Shown here: in pieces, positions 1-13,700 of the stretch
Layout of the letters: the number at the start of each line of letters is the position of its first letter
Position numbering within the stretch: position 1 is the stretch's first letter
Assembly: GCA_036245805.1 (NCBI GenBank)
Contig: BTRK01000006.1
Span: forward strand, 25,080,365 to 25,144,364
Direction of reading: 5' to 3'
DNA: 64,000 nucleotides
From: Pristionchus mayeri
Lineage: Eukaryota; Nematoda; Chromadorea; Rhabditida; Neodiplogasteridae
Position numbers and translations under genes: made by a program
The notes under the pieces: generated by a model
Databases searched by the model: none
The model's input: the letters and a program-made list of their open reading frames with translations, nothing else
What the model was told of the DNA's origin: nothing

Positions 1-610
1 AAGAGGGCATGAAATCGAGAGAGAGAACGAAGAGAATTGAGAGCATCCACATGAAAACTTTATCATATTTTCATAACTGAGCACTTATTGAGACGGTAAT
101 TATTTATTTTATAAGAATACAAGCTTAGATATATTTCCTATTAATGAGAGTGAAGAGTGAAAGTGACTACAACAATGCTCCCCTCTTCTCATTCTCGTGT
201 TTGCTTCCTCCTCAATTTTCATTGCTTCGAATTTCGGCGTAAGAGGGCAAAAGAATACCGCTAGTCGATGAAGAGACTGGGAGGTCTCTAGTACATCCCC
301 TCGCCCAATCCACCAATTTATCACTCCTCTCTTCAATATTCGCAATTTTCTAGTTAACAGTTCTCGTGTCCATATTAATAGTCCATTCGAATAAAAGGCA
401 TCCAGTCCTTTGTAGGTAAAGAAGGAGTCGCTTGACTTGGATGAGCCATCGAAGATAACGACAGTCAACTAGTCTTCCCTCCAGGTACCCTTCTTCCTCC
501 CATTCTCACCTGCATTCATTAACATTCTCTGGATATGAGTCACTAGAGGGGGAGCATCAGATGTGTCTGTTGTGAGAGAGGGAGATCACTGATTCATTCG
601 TGGAAGGGAA
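1..610. other. Upstream intergenic region
   Basis: No gene is supported here. Open stretches on the minus strand around 109-468 lack an ATG start and show no family resemblance. The interval is the 5' flank of the plus-strand gene that starts at 626. Confidence 0.5.
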
Positions 611-623
611 CATTCCTCTTCAG
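611..623 (+). promoter_or_regulatory. Candidate trans-splice acceptor
   Basis: A pyrimidine-rich tract ending in TTCAG lies two bases before the ATG at 626, with no upstream coding exon in the right phase. In nematodes such an acceptor directly before the start codon usually receives a spliced leader. The leader itself is not in the genomic window, so this is inference. Confidence 0.5.
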
Positions 624-625
624 CC

Positions 626-3600
626 ATGCGACCCTTCGCCATCCTCATCCTGGGAGCTGTCGCCCTTCTACTCATGCTACTCAATCTATACGGGATATAC
701 GAAGTGAGTCAAGCTCTCTTTCTATGCATCACAACTAAGAGTCGATCAAGAGAATGACAATACTTTTCAGTTGATTCGGCTATTCACACGAATAGGGAAG
801 ATCGACTCGGAGAGTGAGAAGAGGATTGGAGGAGAAGAATGGATAGGTGAACCCCTTCCCTCTTGTCTAGTAGACCTACAGCATTCGAAAGGGCGAGTTG
901 ACAGAGTGATAAGTGAGAGGAAATGGAGAATTGTGAGATCATCTGACACGGTATATTCTGTGCCTCTCTCTCCCCTTTTTTATATCTCTCTCTCTCTCTG
1001 CGAAGGAGGAGATACACGGCGGGGGAATCCGAACGGGGACACAAAAAGAGTGCAGAAAGCTGAGAAGGCGCGTGTACTTAGAGAGAGGGAGGGGGAGAAA
1101 GGAAGACGAGGAGACGAATCTCTCCATTCTAAGTGGTCATTTTTGTGTGAATGGTATAATTCCAGAAGGAGTCACTACTTCCCAACCTGAAGTAACGACA
1201 ACGAAGCATCATCGATTGAAATATCAAGTGAGTCGAGGAATGCAATGAGTGAGAAATTGATTGCCATGGCAGTTCAATCGAACGACGGGGACTTGGGAGA
1301 GACGACCAGTGGAGGAAAGTAGCACCCATCGACACAGAGGGACTACTGTACATCATCGACCTAGGAAACCATCGACCAAGTACTACCTCCATCATGAAAC
1401 GTACGCTAAAGAGACGATTGTGATGACTAGTGAAAGATACAGGACGACAACGACCACTGAACCAACCACGACTACTCGAACACCAGAACCAGAGATGAGA
1501 CATGGAATGGTTTATGAAGTAGAGACTACGACGAGAATCCCTTTCCGAATCAACACTGTACGAATCACGACCCATCGAGATGATCTGACTACGACTACTC
1601 ATGGACATCGGTGAGGAAAGGAGGAGGGAGAGGGGGGGGAGAGGATATGATGGGAGGATGTATAGGAAGCAGCACGAGCACCGACAACATCATCATCATC
1701 ACGAGCATTCGACGACTACGAGTACACTTCCACCACAGACGCCCACGAAGGTGAGGGAGGGAGAGAGGAGGAGGGAGGAGGAGTGGAGGGGGGGGGGAAC
1801 AGGAGGAGGGTTGGAATTTACAGATATACACACATCGGAACAATCTGGAATGGCATCACTCGAGACATCGAACTTCCCACCATCCCACTACTGCAGTAAC
1901 AACAACATCATCAACAACAACAACAACGACTACTACTACTGAAGCACCTCGACCAAGTCAGACTCAATCTTATCTCCATTTATTAGGATAATCTTTGACG
2001 TTTGCAGCGACGATCGTCACTCATCGTCATCATCAGCATCATCATCACAACGAGATCATCGATGCTGATGAAGGGATTGTGATCGAGAGAGAAGATCTGA
2101 TTGGAGAGACGAAGGAAGAGGATGACTACGATATACTCGTATGTCCACTTACTTTCCCCCTGAATTTTTGATTGGAAAAGAGGATGGAGATTCAGTTGCC
2201 GCCGATTCACGTGACTCGAGGAGACATGATGACTCCCTCTACTTCCTCCAGTCCTCGCATCGTCATCGATGAGGAAGGAGTCAGAGACGTCACTTACGAT
2301 GACGACGAAAATAAAATCGTCGAGATAACCTCACTGAGACCAACGACGACAACATCAGTCGATGAAGAAGGGTGAGGGATGAAGATGAATGAGGATTGTG
2401 AGAGTGGAGGGCATTGCAGAGGAATGACAGTGGTGACAGCATTGATGGATATTGGAAGGGGAGAATGGTTCGAATATCGTCGCCCTCTCGAGAAATATCA
2501 CTCATTCATGGAGAATGTACTCAGCCTCAAGGTTAGTTCACCACTCTCATTCCAGCTGGAGATGATTCATTCTAGGTGAACATGGTCATATTCACTGATA
2601 AATCGAGCGTCGATTTCGTCTTGAAATACAGGGAAGAAATGGGTCTTCTGCACAAGACGAAGGTAACAAATTCACTCTCTCGGAAGTAACCCTTCATTGT
2701 AATCATGGTGGCCATTGGTGATCAGAAGGAGAGATTGTGTGAGAATTAATGTGCTTTCGAGTCAAAAGAGAGAGAGAGATCGGAAGTGAAAAAAGTGTAT
2801 GACTTCATGGATGGAGTTGCGAGTTGAAGGAGAGAGGAGGAGATAAAAGAATAATGTCGAATTCATCAATCAGATATCAATTGATATATGTTTAGGTGTA
2901 CAATATCACTCTGGATGATCTCCCTCTCGCTCGATATCACTTCCACGCACAGAAAATCATCGAAGACGAACTGAAGACCCCCGAGTTGTGGAGGGTGAGA
3001 GACAAACATGCAAATCAAAAGAATTGAACAGAAACAATGTAAAAACATTCTTATCAAGTTGAAAGAAGCTCCACCGTGTGCACTTTCAAGTGAACGGATT
3101 GTATCGAATTTAATCACTGGATCCATTATAGAAGTGGGATCCCCAAATGCAGAAGCACCCCGAATCAAAATCTCCAGAATACGACATTCTAGTGAACTCG
3201 AAGACATTCTTCCTCTACAATGCTACGGTTAGCATAATGAATGTTTTCCCTGAGAACTCTTCTCGTTTCAGTTGGAAGATCCATTCAGTTCCGATTGGTT
3301 CGTGTGGTTGGATGCAGGATATGGACATGGAGATCAGGTGAGAGAAAGGAAGAGAGGGAGAGAGAGAGATCATTGCAGACTCCCTTCCCAGTGGATAACA
3401 ATTGGAGACCTCAATTCCCTCGAAGGAAGATCTCCGTGATCAAGGTGAGTACTCATTCATCCATTGATGGAAGGAAACATTCCAGGTCACTCCTGACCAC
3501 GACAACATCTCCAATTGGTCCCTTGAGAAACTATATAGGTGAGTATCACTTCCCTTTGCCTCACTGAACACTCGGTATTGCAGACAAAACTGGTCAGTGA

Positions 3601-4022
3601 TCTCTGGGGGATTCCTGGCTGGGGAAAGACATGCAATTGGGCAATTGCACACTCTAGTGCACAGGAAATTCGTGGAATTGATCAATATGGACAGAGTGGA
3701 TGATGATCAGGTGAGAGGAAGAGAGCGGAGTAGTCAAGATTCGGCACTTCTTCGATATTTGGTGCACCCCCCCTCCCCTACCATTTCTCATTCCCTCCCC
3801 ATCTCAGAGAGGTTGAGTGACCGAAATCCAGGGAGAGATATCTAGAAGAGGGTGGGGTAGGGGAGGAAGGGGGGGAGGAAGGGGGGGTGGAAGCAGTGCC
3901 CAACATTCCTTGCTTCCTTGCAGACTGTTCTCGTTCTGGTCATTCAATCTCACCCTCATCTCTTCAATGTCATCACTGGAGATTGGTTCGATGCATTCTC
4001 CAAATTCCCATCTGTCAGATAG
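626..4022 (+). CDS. HtrL/YibB-family type II membrane protein
   Basis: Seventeen exons join in phase (626-703, 771-846, 1166-1227, 1273-1610, 1666-1750, 1824-1956, 2008-2138, 2181-2371, 2420-2531, 2576-2662, 2896-2994, 3153-3227, 3272-3337, 3379-3444, 3486-3538, 3584-3710, 3924-4022) and predict 625 residues. Residues about 4-22 form one hydrophobic anchor. Residues about 25-360 are a low-complexity stalk with Thr runs and His clusters, likely O-glycosylated. From about residue 365 the sequence matches the HtrL_YibB family: it opens with VTALMDIGRGEW and later has MVIFTD, a VWLDAGYGHGD segment and a C-terminal GDWFDAFSKFP. E. coli YibB/HtrL is linked to lipopolysaccharide synthesis, and nematodes carry many relatives, so a Golgi glycan role is plausible but unproven. 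It converges with the mucin gene, 745 bp away. Confidence 0.85.
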
Positions 4023-4766
4023 ATACTTGGACCATCTCACTATAGCTTCGACAGTTCCCTATAGGTTATTCAATCTCCGGTTCTTAATATGCTAGTCCAT
4101 CCATCCTCACCAATCCCTCCAGTAAGGAAATCATCCCGGAGAGAACCCTGCCCATTCAACCAATTACTACTAAGATGATCATAATAATCAATTGATACGC
4201 GTAACCAATACGAACTGAGCTTAGGATCACTTACCACAATACTCGTTTATCAATCGATTCGGATAACGACAGTAACTTTCAAGTATTTCTTTCGAGATTA
4301 TTCGTGCCATTGACACGGCAATTCTATGATATAGGTACTGTGATATTTCTCTACAATTCACTTCTTCATTCAATAAATCTGTTCTGTTCTCTTCCCCTCC
4401 CAAACGAAGTCCAAGCTGCTCAAACAACAGTTATCGTCACTGTGCAGATGGACCAAGAAGGAAAAGCTATACTTGCATTCTACTCCAAAATATCTTATCT
4501 TTAACCATAATCTGCCCTTTCCTCATTTTGAACCTTCATCAATGCACAGCAAACTTCGAGCACAATGGAAATGCAGCTGCAACCTGTAGGAAGGAAGGCG
4601 GTACTCGTTGAAAGGTGAATCAGATGACTAGCTATTGCACATTCTAATGGGGATACTCTTCGTATCTAGGGTAGAAGAGGGGATGGGAGAAGGAGGGAGA
4701 GGGACTTGGAGGGGGAGGGGGTAGGGAGTGTGCTGTGCACGGGGAAGGAGAAAGGGAGAGGGGGAA
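4023..4766. other. Intergenic region between convergent genes
   Basis: The region holds the two 3' flanks of convergent genes. Near 4680-4760 the plus strand is purine-rich (GGGAGA-type tracts). No further coding exon or RNA gene is seen. Confidence 0.5.
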
Positions 4767-7700
4767 TCAGCCAGAGGAACAGTAACCACACGTCTTGGCG
4801 CAGTTCGCCTTCATGATTGTATTGTAAGATGCATTGGAGCATAGGGAAGTCTTACTCGCACAGTCTGTTGTCTTGTCGGTGCATGCTGCAAGGGAAGATG
4901 AAGAGGGGAGGGAGGGGAGGGGAGGGGGGGGGGGAAGGTGAAGAGGGGGGGAGGGTGAAGACTCACCGACTGCACCTCCACTCGGAGGGACAATAGTCGT
5001 AGTAGCACACTTGTTGCATGTCTTCGCACAGTACTGAAGTGGTAATAGTCTCAGCCTCTCTACTTCTCTCCCTCTCTCCTCCTCCCTCTCTCTTCTTACC
5101 TGCTTCATCATTGCATCGTACGCGGGATTGGTGCATAGTTGAGTCTTCTGGGCGCAGTCAGGAGTGACATCAGAGCAACCACCTGATCATTATCACTTTC
5201 TGAAAGAACAGAAAGGAAGGACAACCGAAGATAGCTCTGTAACATATACCGAAGATATTGATTGTGTTCATGAATTACATAAGCCGAATGGTGGAAAAGA
5301 GAAAGGGCACAAACTGGGACTGGGAGCGAGTGTAGTGGATGCACACCAGCCACACGTCAATTTGCAGTACTCAAAACATGGATGAGAGAAGGAGAACAAG
5401 GGATTCGAACCTGCTTCATCATTGAATCATAAGCAGTAATGGAGCAGAGACCCTTCTTATTCAGACAATCAGGAGTGATATCGAGACAGGCTGAAAAGAG
5501 AGAGAGAGAGAGAGGATTCAAGGAAGTGCAGAGGGCAACTTACGAGCCACAGTAGTCGTTGTGGTTTGCACGATGCACGGTCGATTGCATGTCTTTTGGC
5601 AGTAGACATTCATCATGTCGTTGTATTCAGGAAGATCGCACAATTGCTTCTTCTTATCACAGTCGTCAGTGAGATCAAAGCAATCTGAAAAGGAAATGAG
5701 ACACGAATGATACAGTAATGACCTTACTTCCTCCTGAGGTAGAAGGCTCCTCAGTAGACGTCGTGGGTTCGAGTGTCGAAGTGGTCGGCTCGAGCGTCGA
5801 GGTAGAAGGCTCCTCAGTAGACGTCGTGGGTTCGAGTGTCGAAGTGGTCGGCTCGGGCGTCGAGGTAGAAGGCTCCTCAGTAGACGTCGTGGGTTCGAGT
5901 GTCGAAGTGGTCGGCTCGAGCGTCGAGGTAGAAGGCTCCTCAGTAGACGTCGTTGGTTCGAGTGTCGAAGTGGTCGGCTCGAGCGTCGAGGTAGAAGGCT
6001 CCTCAGTAGACGTCGTGGGTTCGAGTGTCGAAGTGGTCGGCTCGGGCGTCGAGGTAGAAGGCTCCTCAGTAGATGTCGTGGGTTCGAGTGTCGAAGTGGT
6101 CGGCTCGAGCGTCGAGGTAGAAGGCCCCTCAGTAGACGTCGTGGGTTCGAGTGTCGAAGTGGTCGGCTCGAGCGTCGAGGTAGAAGGCTCCTCAGTAGAC
6201 GTCGTGGGTTCGAGCGTCGAGGTAGAAGGCTCCTCAGTAGACGTCGTGGGTTCGAGTGTCGAAGTGGTCGGCTTGAGCGTCGAGGTAGAAGGCTCCTCAG
6301 TAGATGTCGTGGGTTCGAGTGTCGAAGTGGTCGGCTCGAGCGTCGAGGTAGAAGGCTCCTCAGTAGACGTCGTGGGTTCGAGCGTCGAAGTGGTCGGCTC
6401 GGGCGTCGAGGTAGAAGGTTCCTCAGTAGACGTCGTGGGTTCGAGTGTCGAAGTGGTCGGCTCGGGCGTCGAGGTAGAAGGCTCCTCAGTAGACGTCGTG
6501 GGTTCGAGCGTCGAAGTGGTCGGCTCGGGCGTCGAGGTAGAAGGCTCCTCAGTAGACGTCGTTGGTTCGAGTGTCGAAGTGGTCGGCTCGAGCGTCGAGG
6601 TAGAAGGCTCCTCAGTAGAAGTCGTGGGTTCGAGCGTCGAGGTAGAAGTCTCCTCAGTAGACGTCGTGGGTTCGAGTGTCGAAGTGGTCGGCTCGGGCGT
6701 CGAGGTAGAAGGCTCCTCAGTAGACGTCGTTGGTTCGAGTGTCGAAGTGGTCGGCTTGAGCGTCGAGGTAGAAGGCTCCTCAGTAGAAGTCGTGGGTTCG
6801 AGTGTCGAAGTGGTCGGCTCGAGCGTCGAGGTAGAAGGCTCCTCAGTAGATGTCGTGGGTTCGAGCGTCGAAGTGGTCGGCTCGGGCGTCGAGGTAGAAG
6901 TCTCCTCAGTAGACGTCGTGGGTTCGAGTGTCGAAGTGGTCGGCTCGAGCGTCGAGGTAGAAGTCTCCTCAGTAGACGTCGTGGGTTCGAGTGTCGAAGT
7001 GGTCGGCTCGAGCGTCGAGGTAGAAGGCTCCTCAGTAGAAGTCGTGGGTTCGAGCGTCGAGGTAGAAGTCTCCTCAGTAGACGTCGTGGGTTCGAGCGTC
7101 GAAGTGGTCGGCTCGAGCGTCGAGGTAGAAGTCTCCTCAGTAGACGTCGTGGGTTCGAGTGTCGAAGTGGTCGGCTCGGGCGTCGAGGTAGAAGGCTCCT
7201 CAGTAGACGTCGTTGGTTCGAGTGTCGAAGTGGTCGGCTTGAGCGTCGAGGTAGAAGGCTCCTCAGTAGAAGTCGTGGGTTCGAGTGTCGAAGTGGTCGG
7301 CTCGAGCGTCGAGGTAGAAGGCTCCTCAGTAGATGTCGTGGGTTCGAGCGTCGAAGTGGTCGGCTCGGGCGTCGAGGTAGAAGTCTCCTCAGTAGACGTC
7401 GTGGGTTCGAGTGTCGAGGTGGTCGGCTCGAGCGTCGAGGTAGAAATCTCCTCAGTAGACGTCGTGGGTTCGAGCGTCGAGGTAGAAGGCTCCTCAGTAG
7501 ACGTCGTGGGTTCGAGTGTCGAAGTGGTCGGCTTGAGCGTCGAGGTAGAAGGCTCCTCAGTAGAAGTCGTGGGTTCGAGTGTCGAAGTGGTCGGCTCGAG
7601 CGTCGAGGTAGAAGGCTCCTCAGTAGACGTCGTGGGTTCGAGCGTCGAAGTGGTCGGCTCGGGCGTCGAGGTAGAAGGTTCCTCAGTAGACGTCGTGGGT

Positions 7701-10700
7701 TCGAGTGTCGAAGTGGTCGGCTCGAGCGTCGAGGTAGAAGGCTCCTCAGTAGAAGTCGTGGGTTCGAGCGTCGAGGTAGAAGTCTCCTCAGTAGACGTCG
7801 TGGGTTCGAGCGTCGAAGTGGTCGGCTCGAGCGTCGAGGTAGAAGTCTCCTCAGTAGACGTCGTGGGTTCGAGTGTCGAAGTGGTCGGCTCGGGCGTCGA
7901 GGTAGAAGGCTCCTCAGTAGACGTCGTTGGTTCGAGTGTCGAAGTGGTCGGCTTGAGCGTCGAGGTAGAAGGCTCCTCAGTAGAAGTCGTGGGTTCGAGT
8001 GTCGAAGTGGTCGGCTCGAGCGTCGAGGTAGAAGGCTCCTCAGTAGATGTCGTGGGTTCGAGCGTCGAAGTGGTCGGCTCGGGCGTCGAGGTAGAAGTCT
8101 CCTCAGTAGACGTCGTGGGTTCGAGTGTCGAAGTGGTCGGCTCGAGCGTCGAGGTAGAAATCTCCTCAGTAGACGTCGTGGGTTCGAGCGTCGAGGTAGA
8201 AGGCTCCTCAGTAGACGTCGTGGGTTCGAGTGTCGAAGTGGTCGGCTTGAGCGTCGAGGTAGAAGGCTCCTCAGTAGAAGTCGTGGGTTCGAGTGTCGAA
8301 GTGGTCGGCTCGAGCGTCGAGGTAGAAGGCTCCTCAGTAGACGTCGTGGGTTCGAGTGTCGAAGTGGTCGGCTCGAGCGTCGAGGTAGAAGGCTCATCAG
8401 TAGAGGTCGTGGGTTCGAGTGTCGAAGTGGTCGGCTCGAGCGTCGAGGTAGAAGGCTCCTCAGTAGACGTCGTGGGTTCGAGTGTCGAAGTGGTCGGCTC
8501 GAGCGTCGAGGTAGAAGGCTCCTCAGTAGACGTCGTGGGTTCGAGTGTCGAAGTGGTCGGCTTGAGCGTCGAGGTAGAAGGCTCCTCAGTAGAAGTCGTG
8601 GGTTCGAGTGTCGAAGTGGTCGGCTCGAGCGTCGAGGTAGAAGGCTCCTCAGTAGACGTCGTGGGTTCGAGCGTCGAAGTGGTCGGCTTGGGCGTCGAGG
8701 TAGAAGGTTCCTCAGTAGACGTCGTGGGTTCGAGTGTCGAAGTGGTCGGCTCGGGCGTCGAGGTAGAAGGCTCCTCAGTAGACGTCGTGGGTTCGAGCGT
8801 CGAAGTGGTCGGCTCGGGCGTCGAGGTAGAAGGCTCCTCAGTAGACGTCGTTGGTTCGAGTGTCGAAGTGGTCGGCTCGAGCGTCGAGGTAGAAGGCTCC
8901 TCAGTAGAAGTCGTGGGTTCGAGTGCCGAAGTGGTCGGCTCGAGCGTCGAGGTAGAAGGCTCCTCAGTAGAAGTCGTGGGTTCGAGTGTCGAAGTGGTCG
9001 GCTCGAGCGTCGAGGTAGAAGGCTCCTCAGTAGACGTCGTGGGTTCGAGTGTCGAAGTGGTCGGCTCGAGCGTCGAGGTAGAAGGCTCCTCAGTAGACGT
9101 CGTGGGTTCGAGCGTCGAGGTAGAAGGCTCCTCAGTAGACGTCGTGGGTTCGAGTGTCGAAGTGGTCGGCTCGGGCGTCGAGGTAGAAGGTTCCTCAGTA
9201 GACGTCGTGGGTTCGAGTGTCGAAGTGGTCGGCTCGAGCGTCGAGGTAGAAGGCTCCTCAGTAGACGTCGTGGGTTCGAGTGTCGAAGTGGTCGGCTTGA
9301 GCGTCGAGGTAGAAGGCTCCTCAGTAGAAGTCGTGGGTTCGAGTGTCGAAGTGGTCGGCTCGAGCGTCGAGGTAGAAGGCTCCTCAGTAGACGTCGTGGG
9401 TTCGTGCGTCGAAGTGGTCGGCTCGGGCGTCGAGGTAGAAGGTTCCTCAGTAGACGTCGTGGGTTCGAGTGTCGAAGTGGTCGGCTCGGGCGTCGAGGTA
9501 GAAGTCTCCTCAGTAGACGTCGTGGGTTCGAGTGTCGAAGTGGTCGGCTCGAGCGTCGAGGTAGAAGGCTCCTCAGTAGACGTCGTGGGTTCGAGTGTCG
9601 AAGTGGTCGGCTCGGGCGTCGAGGTAGAAGTCTCCTCAGTAGACGTCGTGGGTTCGAGTGTCGAAGTGGTCGGCTCGAGCGTCGAGGTAGAAGGCTCCTC
9701 AGTAGAAGTCGTGGGTTCGAGCGTCGAGGTAGAAGTCTCCTCAGTAGACGTCGTGGGTTCGAGTGTCGAAGTGGTCGGCTCGGGCGTCGAGGTAGAAGGC
9801 TCCTCAGTAGACGTCGTTGGTTCGAGTGTCGAAGTGGTCGGCTTGAGCGTCGAGGTAGAAGGCTCCTCAGTAGAAGTCGTGGGTTCGAGTGTCGAAGTGG
9901 TCGGCTCGAGCGTCGAGGTAGAAGGCTCATCAGTAGAGGTCGTGGGTTCGAGTGTCGAAGTGGTCGGCTCGAGCGTCGAGGTAGAAGGCTCCTCAGTAGA
10001 CGTCGTGGGTTCGAGTGTCGAAGTGGTCGGCTCGAGCGTCGAGGTAGAAGGCTCCTCAGTAGACGTCGTGGGTTCGTGCGTCGAAGTGGTCGGCTCGGGC
10101 GTCGAGGTAGAAGGTTCCTCAGTAGACGTCGTGGGTTCGAGTGTCGAAGTGGTCGGCTCGGGCGTCGAGGTAGAAGGCTCCTCAGTAGACGTCGTGGGTT
10201 CGAGCGTCGAAGTGGTCGGCTTGGGCGTCGAGGTAGAAGGCTCCTCAGTAGACGTCGTTGGTTCGAGTGTCGAAGTGGTCGGCTCGAGCGTCGAGGTAGA
10301 AGGCTCATCAGTAGAGGTCGTGGGTTCGAGTGTCGAAGTGGTCGGCTCGAGCGTCGAGGTAGAAGGCTCCTCAGTAGACGTCGTGGGTTCGAGTGTCGAA
10401 GTGGTCGGCTCGAGCGTCGAGGTAGAAGGCTCCTCAGTAGACGTCGTGGGTTCGAGTGTCGAAGTGGTCGGCTTGAGCGTCGAGGTAGAAGGCTCCTCAG
10501 TAGAAGTCGTGGGTTCGAGTGTCGAAATGGGCGGCTCGAGCGTCGAGGTAGAAGGCTCCTCAGTAGACGTCGTGGGTTCGAGCGTCGAAGTGGTCGGCTC
10601 GAGCGTCGAGGTAGAAGTCTCCTCAGTAGACGTCGTGGGTTCGAGTGTCGAAGTGGTCGGCTCGGGCGTCGAGGTAGAAGGCTCCTCAGTAGACGTCGTT

Positions 10701-13700
10701 GGTTCGAGTGTCGAAGTGGTCGGCTTGAGCGTCGAGGTAGAAGGCTCCTCAGTAGAAGTCGTGGGTTCGAGTGTCGAAGTGGTCGGCTCGAGCGTCGAGG
10801 TAGAAGGCTCCTCAGTAGACGTCGTGGGTTCGAGCGTCGAAGTGGTCGGCTCGAGCGTCGAGGTAGAAGTCTCCTCAGTAGACGTCGTGGGTTCGAGTGT
10901 CGAAGTGGTCGGCTCGAGCGTCGAGGTAGAAGTCTCCTCAGTAGACGTCGTGGGTTCGAGTGTCGAAGTGGTCGGCTCGAGCGTCGAGGTAGAAGGCTCA
11001 TCAGTAGAGGTCGTGGGTTCGAGTGTCGAAGTGGTCGGCTCGAGCGTCGAGGTAGAAGGCTCCTCAGTAGACGTCGTGGGTTCGAGTGTCGAAGTGGTCG
11101 GCTCGAGCGTCGAGGTAGAAGGCTCCTCAGTAGACGTCGTGGGTTCGAGTGTCGAAGTGGTCGGCTCGAGCGTCGAGGTAGAAGGCTCCTCAGTAGAAGT
11201 CGTGGGTTCGAGTGTCGAAGTGGTCGGCTCGAGCGTCGAGGTAGAAGGCTCCTCAGTAGACGTCGTGGGTTCGAGCGTCGAGGTAGAAGGCTCCTCAGTA
11301 GACGTCGTGGGTTCGAGTGTCGAAGTGGTCGGCTTGAGCGTCGAGGTAGAAGGCTCCTCAGTAGAAGTCGTGGGTTCGAGTGTCGAAGTGGTCGGCTCGA
11401 GCGTCGAGGTAGAAGGCTCCTCAGTAGACGTCGTGGGTTCGAGCGTCGAAGTGGTCGGCTCGGGCGTCGAGGTAGAAGGTTCCTCAGTAGACGTCGTGGG
11501 TTCGAGTGTCGAAGTGGTCGGCTCGGGCGTCGAGGTAGAAGGCTCCTCAGTAGACGTCGTGGGTTCGAGTGTCGAAATGGTCGGCTCGAGCGTCGAGGTA
11601 GAAGGCTCCTCAGTAGAAGTCGTGGGTTCGAGCGTCGAGGTAGAAGGCTCCTCAGTAGACGTCGTGGGTTCGAGCGTCGAAGTGGTCGGCTCGAGCGTCG
11701 AGGTAGAAGTCTCCTCAGTAGACGTCGTGGGTTCGAGTGTCGAAGTGGTCGGCTCGGGCGTCGAGGTAGAAGGCTCCTCAGTAGACGTCGTTGGTTCGAG
11801 TGTCGAAGTGGTCGGCTTGAGCGTCGAGGTAGAAGGCTCCTCAGTAGAAGTCGTGGGTTCGAGTGTCGAAGTGGTCGGCTCGAGCGTCGAGGTAGAAGGC
11901 TCCTCAGTAGACGTCGTGGGTTCGAGCGTCGAAGTGGTCGGCTCGGGCGTCGAGGTAGAAGTCTCCTCAGTAGACGTCGTGGGTTCGAGTGTCGAAGTGG
12001 TCGGCTCGGGCGTCGAGGTAGAAGGTTCCTCAGTAGACGTCGTGGGTTCGAGTGTCGAAGTGGTCGGCTCGGGCGTCGAGGTAGAAGGCTCCTCAGTAGA
12101 CGTCGTGGGTTCGAGTGTCGAAGTGGTCGGCTCGAGCGTCGAGGTAGAAGGCTCCTCAGTAGAAGTCGTGGGTTCGAGCGTCGAGGTAGAAGTCTCCTCA
12201 GTAGACGTCGTGGGTTCGAGTGTCGAAGTGGTCGGCTCGGGCGTCGAGGTAGAAGGCTCCTCAGTAGACGTCGTTGGTTCGAGTGTCGAAGTGGTCGGCT
12301 TGAGCGTCGAGGTAGAAGGCTCCTCAGTAGAAGTCGTGGGTTCGAGTGTCGAAGTGGTCGGCTCGAGCGTCGAGGTAGAAGTCTCCTCAGTAGACGTCGT
12401 GGGTTCGAGTGTCGAAGTGGTCGGCTCGAGCGTCGAGGTAGAAGGCTCATCAGTAGAGGTCGTGGGTTCGAGTGTCGAAGTGGTCGGCTCGAGCGTCGAG
12501 GTAGAAGGCTCCTCAGTAGACGTCGTGGGTTCGAGTGTCGAAGTGGTCGGCTCGAGCGTCGAGGTAGAAGGCTCCTCAGTAGACGTCGTGGGTTCGAGTG
12601 TCGAAGTGGTCGGCTTGAGCGTCGAGGTAGAAGGCTCCTCAGTAGAAGTCGTGGGTTCGAGTGTCGAAGTGGTCGGCTCGAGCGTCGAGGTAGAAGGCTC
12701 CTCAGTAGACGTCGTGGGTTCGAGCGTCGAAGTGGTCGGCTTGGGCGTCGAGGTAGAAGGTTCCTCAGTAGACGTCGTGGGTTCGAGTGTCGAAGTGGTC
12801 GGCTCGGGCGTCGAGGTAGAAGGCTCCTCAGTAGACGTCGTGGGTTCGAGTGTCGAAGTGGTCGGCTCGGGCGTCGAGGTAGAAGGCTCCTCAGTAGACG
12901 TCGTTGGTTCGAGTGTCGAAGTGGTCGGCTTGAGCGTCGAGGTAGAAGGCTCCTCAGTAGAAGTCGTGGGTTCGAGTGTCGAAGTGGTCGGCTCGAGCGT
13001 CGAGGTAGAAGTCTCCTCAGTAGACGTCGTGGGTTCGAGTGTCGAAGTGGTCGGCTCGAGCGTCGAGGTAGAAGGCTCATCAGTAGAGGTCGTGGGTTCG
13101 AGTGTCGAAGTGGTCGGCTCGAGCGTCGAGGTAGAAGGCTCCTCAGTAGACGTCGTGGGTTCGAGTGTCGAAGTGGTCGGCTCGAGCGTCGAGGTAGAAG
13201 GCTCCTCAGTAGACGTCGTGGGTTCGAGTGTCGAAGTGGTCGGCTTGAGCGTCGAGGTAGAAGGCTCCTCAGTAGACGTCGTTGGTTCGAGTGTCGAAGT
13301 GGTCGGCTCGAGCGTCGAGGTAGAAGGCTCCTCAGTAGAAGTCGTGGGTTCGAGTGCCGAAGTGGTCGGCTCGAGCGTCGAGGTAGAAGGCTCCTCAGTA
13401 GAAGTCGTGGGTTCGAGTGTCGAAGTGGTCGGCTCGAGCGTCGAGGTAGAAGGCTCCTCAGTAGACGTCGTGGGTTCGAGTGTCGAAGTGGTCGGCTCGA
13501 GCGTCGAGGTAGAAGGCTCCTCAGTAGACGTCGTGGGTTCGAGCGTCGAGGTAGAAGGCTCCTCAGTAGACGTCGTGGGTTCGAGTGTCGAAGTGGTCGG
13601 CTCGAGCGTCGAGGTAGAAGGCTCCTCAGTAGACGTCGTGGGTTCGAGTGTCGAAGTGGTCGGCTTGAGCGTCGAGGTAGAAGGCTCCTCAGTAGAAGTC

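Noticed and set aside
109..468. A 119-codon minus-strand frame upstream of the first gene
   Set aside because: No ATG start, no splice context and no resemblance to a known family.
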